DNA from: Acidobacteriota bacterium
GTDB taxonomy: Bacteria > Acidobacteriota > Terriglobia > Bryobacterales > Bryobacteraceae
DNA: 5,715 nt
Reading direction: 5' to 3'
NCBI GenBank assembly: GCA_018268875.1
Contig: JAFDVT010000450.1
Location: 1 to 5,715 of the forward strand
Part shown: piece after piece, positions 1 to 5,715 of the stretch
Numbering within the stretch: the stretch's first letter is position 1
How the letters are laid out: every line of letters begins with the position of its first letter
Program-made: the position numbers and the translations under genes
Notes under the pieces: model-generated
Told to the model about the DNA's origin: nothing
Seen by the model: the letters and a program-made list of their open reading frames with translations, nothing else
Databases searched by the model: none

Positions 1-1
1 C

Positions 2-1384
2 GACTTCGATCACGACGGGCGGATCGACCTTGCGTTCACCAATCCGCTACGGCTTTATCGCAACGAGGGCAACTGGAACTTCCGCGACGTCACGCCGGGT
101 TCGGGATTTGAGGCGCAAGGGTACTTCATCGGCCTCACCACCGGGGACTTCGACAACGACGGCCGTGTGGACGTCTTTGCTGCCGGGATCGAACGCAACG
201 CCCTGTTCCGGAACCTCGGCAACGGCAAGTTCGAGGACGTCACCGCCAAGACCGGCGCGATCCCGCCCAAGACGAGCGAGTGGGGCATCGCCGCGGCATT
301 TCTCGATGTAGACGGCGACGGCTTGCTGGATCTGTTTGTCGGCAATTACGGCCTGGATCGCACAACGGCCCGCTTCTGCGGCGACTCGAACCGGAACTTG
401 CGCGTCTACTGCCACCCGAAGTACTTCGATCCGCGGCCGAATCAGCTCTACCGGAACCTGGGCAATGGCAAGTTCGCCGATGTCAGCGCGGCGGCGGGGA
501 TTGCGAAGGCACGGGGTCGCGCGATGAGCGTCGCCGTGGCGGATTACGATGCGGACGGCAAGCTGGACATCTTTGTCACCAACGACAACCTGCAAAATTT
601 CCTGTTCCACAACCTGGGCAACGGCAAGTTCGAAGAGACAGGACTGCTGGCGGGCGTCGCGTTGCTGGACCACGGCAAGCCCGTCGCGAACATGGGCGCC
701 GACTTCCGCGACATCGACAACGACGGCAAGCCCGACATCGCGGTGACCGCGTTGAACAACGAGACGTTCCCGTTCTATCGCAATGAGGGCGGCGGCGCCT
801 TTCACGACGCGACGTCCGAAACCAAGCTGGGTCAACTGGCGGTGAAATACGGCGGCTGGGGCGTGGCCATCGCGGACTTCGACAACGACGGCTGGAAGGA
901 CCTGTTCACCACCAATTCTCATGTCAACGACCTGGTGGAGCAGTTCGAACCGGGGATGACCTATCTACAACCCAACGCCGTGTTTCGCAACGACGGCCGA
1001 GGCCGGTTTCAGGAATCGGGTTGCCCGGCGCTGCAAAAGTCCCCGGCGGCCCATCGCGGACTGGCGGTCGCGGATTTTGACGGCGACGGCGCATTGGACA
1101 CGGCGGTGACGGTGCTAGGCGCGCCGGCGGAGCTTTGGGCCAACACAGGTCCCGCGGGGAACTGGATCGCGTTCCGCACCAACCGCATCGGAACCCGCAT
1201 CGACATCGGCAAGCAGAGCAACCTGTTTACGCCATCGCTCGGGTACGCCTCGGCAAGCCACACGCCGGTGCATTTCGGACTCGGGAAGAGCAGCACGACC
1301 GTCGATGCGACCGTCACCTGGCCGGACGGTACAAAAAAGGTGTTGGAGAAACTGACGCCGAACCGGATCGTCGATCTGGATTAG
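2..1384 (+). CDS. FG-GAP/VCBS repeat protein with C-terminal ASPIC/UnbV domain (CRTAC1-like), 5' truncated
   Basis: The reading frame is open from the first bases of the window to a TAG at 1382-1384, giving 460 residues; the N-terminus and any signal peptide lie upstream. Seven calcium-loop motifs of the form DxDxDG begin at about positions 2, 146, 305, 542, 710, 875 and 1073 (for example DFDNDG, DVDGDG, DYDADG). They alternate with FRNxGxGxF-type segments, the pattern of FG-GAP/VCBS beta-propeller blades. After the last blade, from about 1160, comes NRIGTRI, then GYAS, HFGLG and VTWPDG, which are the hallmarks of an ASPIC/UnbV domain. Known relatives (CRTAC1 family) are secreted or surface proteins; their molecular role in bacteria is mostly unknown, and ligand or protein binding with calcium-stabilised blades is an inference. 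Acidobacterial members often carry a signal peptide or TPR repeats upstream, which cannot be checked here. The stop overlaps that of the convergent gene at 1381-1704. Confidence 0.92.
   Translation, partial: DFDHDGRIDLAFTNPLRLYRNEGNWNFRDVTPGSGFEAQGYFIGLTTGDFDNDGRVDVFAAGIERNALFRNLGNGKFEDVTAKTGAIPPKTSEWGIAAAFLDVDGDGLLDLFVGNYGLDRTTARFCGDSNRNLRVYCHPKYFDPRPNQLYRNLGNGKFADVSAAAGIAKARGRAMSVAVADYDADGKLDIFVTNDNLQNFLFHNLGNGKFEETGLLAGVALLDHGKPVANMGADFRDIDNDGKPDIAVTALNNETFPFYRNEGGGAFHDATSETKLGQLAVKYGGWGVAIADFDNDGWKDLFTTNSHVNDLVEQFEPGMTYLQPNAVFRNDGRGRFQESGCPALQKSPAAHRGLAVADFDGDGALDTAVTVLGAPAELWANTGPAGNWIAFRTNRIGTRIDIGKQSNLFTPSLGYASASHTPVHFGLGKSSTTVDATVTWPDGTKKVLEKLTPNRIVDLD
203..640 (+). repeat. Three near-identical 39-base blade segments inside the propeller gene
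   Basis: Segments at 203-241, 446-484 and 602-640 each encode L-[FY]-[RH]-N-L-G-N-G-K-F followed by an acidic or small residue. The shared core is AACCTSGGCAAYGGCAAGTT. Copies 1 and 3 differ at only three of their first 32 bases. More diverged versions of the same protein motif occur near 50-90, 767-806 and 980-1015. These are coding repeats, one per propeller blade, and not an independent element. Confidence 0.6.
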
Positions 1385-1704
1385 GATTCGTCGTCGATCG
1401 AGATTTTGAGCGCACGCAGGAACTTCTGATCCTGGTTGGTCAGCTTGATTTTGCCGGACGCCTTGGGATTGCGCTTGGAGGTATCCGGCGCCTCCGAATC
1501 CGACCCTACCGTGGCGTCGGCGTCGTCTTCCTCGTCGGAATCTTCGCGCTTGTTAAAACCAATGGTGGCTTCAAGCACCAGAAAGACGTCGTAGCCGGCT
1601 TGCCGGATGTCGCCGATGGCTTCCGCGATACGCTCCGAGTCGGAAAGCGCTTCATTGATGGCGTTTCCAAGCTCCTGCATGAGCTGCTTGAGTTTGTCGT
1701 CCAA
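1381..1704 (-). CDS. Small charged helical protein of unknown function (107 aa)
   Basis: I do not recognise a named family. The protein has three parts. Residues 1-37 are a probable amphipathic helix rich in Leu, Ile, Glu and Ala; residues 38-52 are a more hydrophobic segment with YDVFLVLEATIGF. Residues 53-73 form an acidic, low-complexity linker (REDSDEEDDAD). Residues 86-102 are a second short basic/hydrophobic helix, KLTNQDQKFLRALKI. There is no signal peptide or membrane helix, so it is probably cytoplasmic. The start is taken as TTG at 1704 because an in-frame TAA lies at 1717-1719 and the only nearby ATG (1680, residue 9) has no visible ribosome binding site. Codons mostly end in G or C, and the protein reads as structured and charged, unlike the low-complexity Arg/Ala/Pro products of the shadow frames. 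The TAA stop overlaps the TAG of the convergent propeller gene. It is divergent from the small membrane-protein gene at 1837. Confidence 0.8.
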   Translation of the reverse strand: MDDKLKQLMQELGNAINEALSDSERIAEAIGDIRQAGYDVFLVLEATIGFNKREDSDEEDDADATVGSDSEAPDTSKRNPKASGKIKLTNQDQKFLRALKISIDDES

Positions 1705-1713
1705 GAGTTTGCG

Positions 1714-1718
1714 CCCTT
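1714..1718 (-). promoter_or_regulatory. Candidate ribosome binding site (AAGGG) supporting the TTG start at 1704
   Basis: On the minus strand AAGGG lies 9 bases before the TTG at 1704-1702. It overlaps the in-frame TAA at 1719-1717, so translation of this frame cannot begin further upstream. This favours the TTG over the internal ATG at 1680. Confidence 0.4.
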
Positions 1719-1775
1719 AGCCTTTCCGAATGAACTTCCTCTTCAGGATAACCTGCCTCTCCCCAGGCAATCGCG

Positions 1776-1813
1776 TTACAGTGAGACTGTCGTACCCGCG
1801 CCTCTTACACTGT
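1776..1813. promoter_or_regulatory. Candidate operator/promoter region between divergent genes
   Basis: ACAGT (1778-1782) and ACTGT (1786-1790) form a 5-base inverted repeat around GAG. A third ACTGT follows at 1809-1813, 23 bases after the second. TTACA precedes both clusters (1776-1780 and 1805-1809). TACACT at 1806-1811 matches four of six bases of a sigma-70 -10 box. The best -35 candidate, GTGAGA at 1781-1786, also matches four of six but at a long 19-base spacing. If real, transcription would start near 1818, leaving a leader of about 19 bases for the gene at 1837. Half-sites this short can occur by chance. Confidence 0.25.
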
Positions 1814-1836
1814 ATCGGCACGGTACGGGCAAAACA

Positions 1837-2100
1837 ATGGTGAAGCTGGCAGGCAAATTTGTAAAGAGCGTGATGCCGGGCGTGATCAAACCGATCCACG
1901 TCCTGTGGAACGAGATGATCGGCTTTATTTTTCTGGTATTTGCGATCATCGGCTGGTTCAATGGCTACCGCTACTTCCGGGCGATGGAGACCGATCCCGA
2001 CGCCTTGGGCCGCTTTGCGTTGACCGCCGTTTTCGCCCTGGTGATGAGCTATTTCGCCTTTACCTCCTTCCGGAAAGCCCGTAAGATCTCAAAGACATAG
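1837..2100 (+). CDS. Small two-helix membrane protein of unknown function (87 aa)
   Basis: The frame encodes a basic amphipathic N-terminus (residues 1-20, with Lys at 3, 7, 10 and 18), a membrane helix at about 25-44 (MIGFIFLVFAIIGW), and a short polar loop with ETDPDALGRF at 51-60. A second helix follows at about 59-78 (ALTAVFALVMSYFAF), then a basic tail (FRKARKISKT). By the positive-inside rule both termini should face the cytoplasm, with the acidic loop in the periplasm. No enzyme or transport motif is visible and I cannot name a family. The ATG at 1837 is preferred: the open frame runs much further upstream, but only as antisense to the two preceding genes. A weak purine stretch (ACGGG) sits about 8 bases before the start. 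It is divergent from the charged-protein gene, with 132 bases between start codons, and may share regulation with it. Confidence 0.8.
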   Translation: MVKLAGKFVKSVMPGVIKPIHVLWNEMIGFIFLVFAIIGWFNGYRYFRAMETDPDALGRFALTAVFALVMSYFAFTSFRKARKISKT

Positions 2101-2185
2101 GGGTAGGTAAGCCTCCAGAAAATCCGGTCCCGCCGCCCACCGAAGACCCGTCCGCGTTTCGGCGATTCAGGGTCAAGATAAGGTC

Positions 2186-2566
2186 ATGACCCGATTCCTT
2201 CTACTGGTGGCGGCGCTCGCGTGTTGGACTTCGCTGTTGGCGTCGCCGGCGGCGAATGCTCCCGCTGCCGCTAAGGCCCCGCCGGCGGCCGCTGCGGCCG
2301 CTCCAAGGGTATCCGACGCCGAAATCGACCGTACGCTGCGCGCCAAGCTGGCCAAATCCAAGCTGGCGGCGAACAAGTTCCAGATTCAGGTGCAGGGCGG
2401 CGTGGTGACGCTGGACGGCAAGACCAACGTCATCCAACACAAGGGCATCATGACGCGGATGGCCAAAACGGCCGGGGCTCGCGCGGTGAACAACCGCATC
2501 GAGGTTTCCGAAGCGGCCAAGGCCAAGGCGGCCGCCCGGCTCCGAAAAGCATCCATCCAACGTTGA
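2186..2566 (+). CDS. Exported BON-domain protein (126 aa)
   Basis: Residues 1-25 look like a signal peptide: MTRF, then a hydrophobic core LLLVAALACW, then a likely signal peptidase I site after ANA at 25. A Cys sits at 13, but the preceding A-L-A does not fit a lipobox well. An Ala/Pro linker (26-41) leads to a single BON domain at about 44-108. The domain shows DAEIDRTLRAKLAKSK, the turn QGGVVTLDGKTN, a helix with a Lys/Met/Ala pattern, and the closing strand VNNRIEV. BON domains (OsmY and relatives) are periplasmic and thought to bind phospholipid or support the envelope; that role here is inferred from the family. Residues 109-126 form an Ala/Lys/Arg-rich tail. AAGG lies close to the ATG at 2186 (2-base spacing). 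An 85-base gap of no obvious content (2101-2185) separates it from the small membrane gene. It converges on the receptor gene, with 8 bases between stop codons. Confidence 0.88.
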   Translation: MTRFLLLVAALACWTSLLASPAANAPAAAKAPPAAAAAAPRVSDAEIDRTLRAKLAKSKLAANKFQIQVQGGVVTLDGKTNVIQHKGIMTRMAKTAGARAVNNRIEVSEAAKAKAAARLRKASIQR

Positions 2567-2574
2567 AGCTGCTG

Positions 2575-5500
2575 TTAAAAGATGAACCGCGCCGTCAACT
2601 GCATCTGGCGAGGCGCCTTGGCGCTGAAGATCCGCCCGAACGACGTCGGCTCGTCCACGTAACGTTCCGGCAGGTTGAAGTTCGTGCGGTTGAACAGGTT
2701 GAACACCTGTCCTTCCATCTGTAGCGACACCCGGTCGGTGATCCGGAAGCGGCGCAGCAGCGAAGCGTCCGTGCTGACATACGCCGGACCTCGCACAATG
2801 TTGCGACCGGCGTTGCCGAACGTGTACGGCGCGGGGATCGCAAATGCCGACGTGTTGAACCATTCATTCGCCGTCTTGGGACCGTTGTTCGGATCGCCCA
2901 CCAGGTTCGGACGGTCGCTGCCGTAGGTCCCGCCCGTGTTGCCGGTGTTGCTGTTGTCGAACCGCAGAATCGGGGTCAACGGTTGGCCGGTGTTGGCGCT
3001 CAGGATCATGCTGGCCTGCAGTCCAAAGGGCAGGGTCGTGACGGTGGCGGCGATGTTGGCGCGATGGCGGATGTCAAAGCTCGACACGGCGCGTTCGGAC
3101 CGGAAGTCCCGGCTGTTCTGCGGAAAATTCTTGTCCGCGCGGTTGCCCAGGAACCCCGAGGTATCGTCGATGGATTTGCCGAAGGTATAGCTCGCCAGCA
3201 GCGACACGCCGCGCCGCAACGGCCGGTTCACCATCGCCTGCAGCGAATGGTAGTTCGAATTGCCGGTGCTTTCCGCAAAAAAGATGTTGCTGAACCCCGG
3301 GTACGGACGCCGTTCCTCGACGTCGCCGGACCCCGGCGCGGGCTGGTTCAGGTCGCGCGACCGCAGCAGGTGCGTCCCCTTGGACCCCGCGTAGGCGAGG
3401 CTCACCACACCCACTCCCGTCACATCACGCTGCACGCTCAGGTTCCAGTGGTGCATGGATGCCTGGGTCAGGTCCGGACTCAGCGTGCTCAACGAAGCGG
3501 GCGGCGCAAAGCCGGAATTGCGCGGGTACGGATCGGTCAACGTCACAAGCGAGGTCTGCGTCGGGAAGAATACGCGGATGTCGAAGTACGGCGGGTTGAA
3601 GTACAGCGACGTGTTGGCGTTCATCAGACCCGAGTCATAGTACAAGCCATAACCCGCGCGGATCGCCGTACGGCCGCCGCCCGGGGACCACGCGAGTCCC
3701 ACACGAGGCGCAAAGTTGTTGCGGTCGGGACGGTAGCCGCCGCGGGGCACGCCATTGGTTCCCACCTGGTTGAGCTGCCCGCTGGCGAGGTTCAGCACCG
3801 ACATGCGATTGGTGGGATCGGTGAACGGCGTGTTGTATTCGTAGCGGACGCCCAGGTTCAACGAGAGGTTCGGCGCGATCTTCCAATCGTCCTGGACGTA
3901 GTAATTCGTGGCTGTGGTGCGCAGCGTCTGGATCGCGTCGGCGCGCGCTTGCAGGCTGAACGACAGCAAGCCGAGCAACAGGTCGCTGGCGCCGGACCCG
4001 GACAGCGCGCCCGAAAACGACATCGACCCGCGCGTGAGCAGGTTCAGGTAGCCGTTGTGCTGGATGCGGCGAGCATCAAACCCCAGGCGTAGGGCATGGC
4101 GGCCGGCGTTGATGCTCAAGCCTTCCTGCAGTTGATAGGTATTGGCGGCGCGGGCCAAGGGCAGCGGCGTCACGTCGCCCGTCTGCGAATAGCCGGCGAC
4201 GGCCACCGACGGAAATCCCCAGTTGACGGAGTTCGTAGGCAGCCAGTTGACGCCCCACAGCGAGTTGACGTTGGTCGCCGCATTTTCCGGGAACGCTGAA
4301 CGTTCCAGGCGGCTGAACCCCAGCATCAGCGAATTCACGGTCCGGGCATTGAAGATCTTCTGGTACCGCAGCATCGCGTTATGACCGCGGTCGCGAACGT
4401 CGTCGCCAAAGCCGGGGATGCCGGTGTTGTCTTCGGCAAACGGTTCATGCAACAGCTTGCGGCCGTAGCTGTAGCGCAGCGTGAAGATGTCGTTGGCGGT
4501 GGCGTAATGGTCGCCGCGGACGTTGTACTGGGACTCGTCGTCGCGGCCCACCGGCTGCGTCACGAGGTTGGCGGATTCGCCGGGAAGATTCGGCAGCGGG
4601 AACAGCGACGAAAACACTTTGGCGGACAGCGGATGAATCCGGTTGGCGGGAATCCGGTTACCGGCAAACGGCTGCTGCGTGAACGGGTCGACGATGGTGA
4701 CGCCCAATCCCGAAAGGTCGCCATTGCGGACGGCTTGCGAAGGTACGCTGCCGATGCGTGTGACGCCGGCGCGTTCGCGGAACCAGTCGCCGTTGGTGAA
4801 GAAGAAGGTACGGTCCTTGCGGATCGCGCCGCCGACGCCCGCGCCGAACTGATGCCGCGCGTACTTGTTCTTCTCGCCGGCCGGCGTAAAGTAATTCCTC
4901 TCGTCGAGCACACGGTTGCGGAAGTATTCGTAACCGAATCCATGCCACTGGTTCGACCCCGACCGCGTGATGACGTTCACCTGCCCGGCGGCGCTGCGGC
5001 CGTATTCGGCGCTGTAGGAATTGGTGGCGATCTTGAACTCCTGGATCGCGTCCACCGGTGGCTGCAGGTTGTATTTGTTGATGATCGGGTCGTTGTTGTC
5101 GACGCCGTCGAGCAGGAAGTTGTTGAACTCCTCGCGTCCGCCGTTGGCGTGCATCGCAAACGAGCCTCGGCCGGAGAGTTCAGAACCTTCGACGGGAGGC
5201 AGTACGCCGGGCATCAACATCGAAAGCTGTAAGAAGTCGCGCCGGTTGAGCGGCAACTGGTCCATCCGCGCGCGCCCGACGACACCGCCTAGCTCAGCGG
5301 TTTCGGCGGGAAGTTGTGCCGGGACCTCGGCGACATAGGTGGTGTTGGCGAGCGCCAGAACGGGGTCAAACCGCACATGCGTGTCGACGGCGACGGTGAT
5401 TCCGGGAGCGGAAAGCGTTTGAAAGCTGGTGGCGGAAGTCCGCAGTGCGTAGCGGCCGGGAGGCAACTGCAGGAACTGATAAAAGCCCTGCGAATCGGCG

Positions 5501-5667
5501 CGAACGGTTCGCCTGACGCTTCGCAATTCGTCTTCGAGAGCGAGCTCCGCATTGGGAACGCCTTTTTTGGAAGGATCCAGGACGTACCCGGAAAGGGACC
5601 CGGTCGTAACCTGCCCCCAAAGTCCACACACCGCTACAAACAGCCCCAACGCCAGTCGGCTAACCAT
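2575..5667 (-). CDS. Oar-like TonB-dependent receptor-type outer-membrane protein with carboxypeptidase-regulatory-like domain (1030 aa)
   Basis: This is a complete, uninterrupted gene of the length usual for the family. Residues 1-19 are a signal peptide (MVSRLALGLFVAVCGLWGQ). Residues 22-105 are a carboxypeptidase-regulatory-like beta-sandwich, with GSLSGYVLDPSKKGVPNA, SQGFYQFLQLPPGRY and a closing strand near 100. Residues 123-240 form a plug-like region with LPLNRRDFLQL, FLLDGVDNNDP (184-194) and EYGRSAAGQVNVITRSGSN (221-239). The rest is a beta-barrel rich in aromatic strands: NYYVQDDW (588-595), FAPRVGLAW (652-660), YHSLQ (806-810), FDIRHRAN (864-871), and FNLFNRTNFNLP near 990. The protein ends in ARFIF; a terminal Phe is typical of outer-membrane barrels. 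Such proteins are thought to import or bind large substrates; the substrate here is unknown. I see no clear TonB box. The ATG at 5667 is fixed by an in-frame TAG directly before it. Confidence 0.95.
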   Translation of the reverse strand: MVSRLALGLFVAVCGLWGQVTTGSLSGYVLDPSKKGVPNAELALEDELRSVRRTVRADSQGFYQFLQLPPGRYALRTSATSFQTLSAPGITVAVDTHVRFDPVLALANTTYVAEVPAQLPAETAELGGVVGRARMDQLPLNRRDFLQLSMLMPGVLPPVEGSELSGRGSFAMHANGGREEFNNFLLDGVDNNDPIINKYNLQPPVDAIQEFKIATNSYSAEYGRSAAGQVNVITRSGSNQWHGFGYEYFRNRVLDERNYFTPAGEKNKYARHQFGAGVGGAIRKDRTFFFTNGDWFRERAGVTRIGSVPSQAVRNGDLSGLGVTIVDPFTQQPFAGNRIPANRIHPLSAKVFSSLFPLPNLPGESANLVTQPVGRDDESQYNVRGDHYATANDIFTLRYSYGRKLLHEPFAEDNTGIPGFGDDVRDRGHNAMLRYQKIFNARTVNSLMLGFSRLERSAFPENAATNVNSLWGVNWLPTNSVNWGFPSVAVAGYSQTGDVTPLPLARAANTYQLQEGLSINAGRHALRLGFDARRIQHNGYLNLLTRGSMSFSGALSGSGASDLLLGLLSFSLQARADAIQTLRTTATNYYVQDDWKIAPNLSLNLGVRYEYNTPFTDPTNRMSVLNLASGQLNQVGTNGVPRGGYRPDRNNFAPRVGLAWSPGGGRTAIRAGYGLYYDSGLMNANTSLYFNPPYFDIRVFFPTQTSLVTLTDPYPRNSGFAPPASLSTLSPDLTQASMHHWNLSVQRDVTGVGVVSLAYAGSKGTHLLRSRDLNQPAPGSGDVEERRPYPGFSNIFFAESTGNSNYHSLQAMVNRPLRRGVSLLASYTFGKSIDDTSGFLGNRADKNFPQNSRDFRSERAVSSFDIRHRANIAATVTTLPFGLQASMILSANTGQPLTPILRFDNSNTGNTGGTYGSDRPNLVGDPNNGPKTANEWFNTSAFAIPAPYTFGNAGRNIVRGPAYVSTDASLLRRFRITDRVSLQMEGQVFNLFNRTNFNLPERYVDEPTSFGRIFSAKAPRQMQLTARFIF

Positions 5668-5676
5668 CTACTCTTT

Positions 5677-5682
5677 ATTATC
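5677..5682 (-). promoter_or_regulatory. Weak -10 candidate (GATAAT) for the receptor gene
   Basis: On the minus strand GATAAT lies 9 bases before the receptor ATG and matches five of six bases of TATAAT. The hexamer 17 bases upstream, TCGCGA, is a poor -35. If used, the transcript would have almost no leader. AAAGAG (5671-5676) lies between it and the start and could be a weak ribosome binding site. The main promoter may lie beyond the window edge. Confidence 0.2.
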
Positions 5683-5715
5683 AAGGAAGCGTTTCGTCTT
5701 CGCGATTCTGCCTGC

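Noticed and set aside
47..922. 291-residue open frame antisense to the propeller gene (minus strand)
   Set aside because: It lies wholly opposite a clear domain-bearing gene, and its repeats (EVRDG, VAEVP, DVAEV) are mirror products of the DxDxDG blades. Long antisense frames are expected in GC-rich coding DNA.
1754..1769. Hairpin TGCCT-N6-AGGCA in the divergent intergenic region, considered as a terminator or attenuator
   Set aside because: It has a 5-base stem, no U-tract on either strand, and lies upstream of both flanking genes.
1740..1775. Minus-strand promoter for the charged-protein gene
   Set aside because: TATCCT-like and TTGCCT-like hexamers are present but at the wrong spacing, and correctly spaced pairs match the consensus poorly.
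1135..1836. Upstream extension of the small membrane-protein frame to a 321-residue protein
   Set aside because: The extension runs out of frame through the end of the propeller gene and antisense to the charged-protein gene. The membrane-protein character begins only at the ATG at 1837.
2224..2226. Lipobox at Cys13 of the BON protein
   Set aside because: The residues before the Cys (A-L-A) do not fit the usual L-[AS]-[GA]-C pattern, and a good signal peptidase I site follows at residue 25.
2983..4092. 369-residue open frame antisense to the receptor gene (plus strand)
   Set aside because: It is Arg/Gln/Ala/Val-rich low complexity without a domain, fully opposite the barrel region of the receptor.
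4381..5232. 283-residue open frame antisense to the receptor gene (plus strand)
   Set aside because: It is Val/Ala/Arg-rich shadow sequence opposite well-conserved receptor motifs, with no recognisable fold.

Overview
The window looks like an ordinary chromosomal stretch from a GC-rich Gram-negative bacterium. It is most likely an acidobacterium of the Bryobacter/Solibacter type. This is inferred from gene content: an Oar-like TonB-dependent receptor with an N-terminal carboxypeptidase-regulatory-like domain, and a secreted-type FG-GAP/VCBS propeller protein ending in an ASPIC/UnbV domain. Both families are strongly expanded in Acidobacteriota. No phylogenetic marker is present, so the assignment is tentative.

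Layout. (1) Positions 2-1384, plus strand: the C-terminal 460 residues of a seven-motif FG-GAP/VCBS propeller protein with an ASPIC/UnbV tail; its start lies before the window. (2) Positions 1381-1704, minus strand: a 107-residue charged, helical protein of unknown function that starts at TTG. Its stop codon overlaps that of gene 1 in the tetranucleotide TTAG. (3) Positions 1705-1836: a 132-base divergent intergenic region with three ACTGT-type half-sites. (4) Positions 1837-2100, plus strand: an 87-residue protein with two predicted membrane helices, function unknown. (5) Positions 2186-2566, plus strand: a 126-residue exported BON-domain protein. (6) Positions 2575-5667, minus strand: a complete 1030-residue Oar-like TonB-dependent receptor-type outer-membrane protein. 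It converges on the BON gene with only 8 bases between the stop codons. The last 48 bases hold its leader.

Most of these proteins are predicted to act in the cell envelope: an outer-membrane barrel, a periplasmic BON protein, a small inner-membrane protein and a secreted-type propeller. No operon ties them together; strands alternate and every neighbouring pair except 4-5 is divergent or convergent. There is no gene-free stretch over 300 bases, and I see no RNA gene, mobile element, CRISPR array or convincing intrinsic terminator. I did not find a clear new system. The best candidates for follow-up are the two uncharacterised small genes that share a divergent promoter region (1381-2100).
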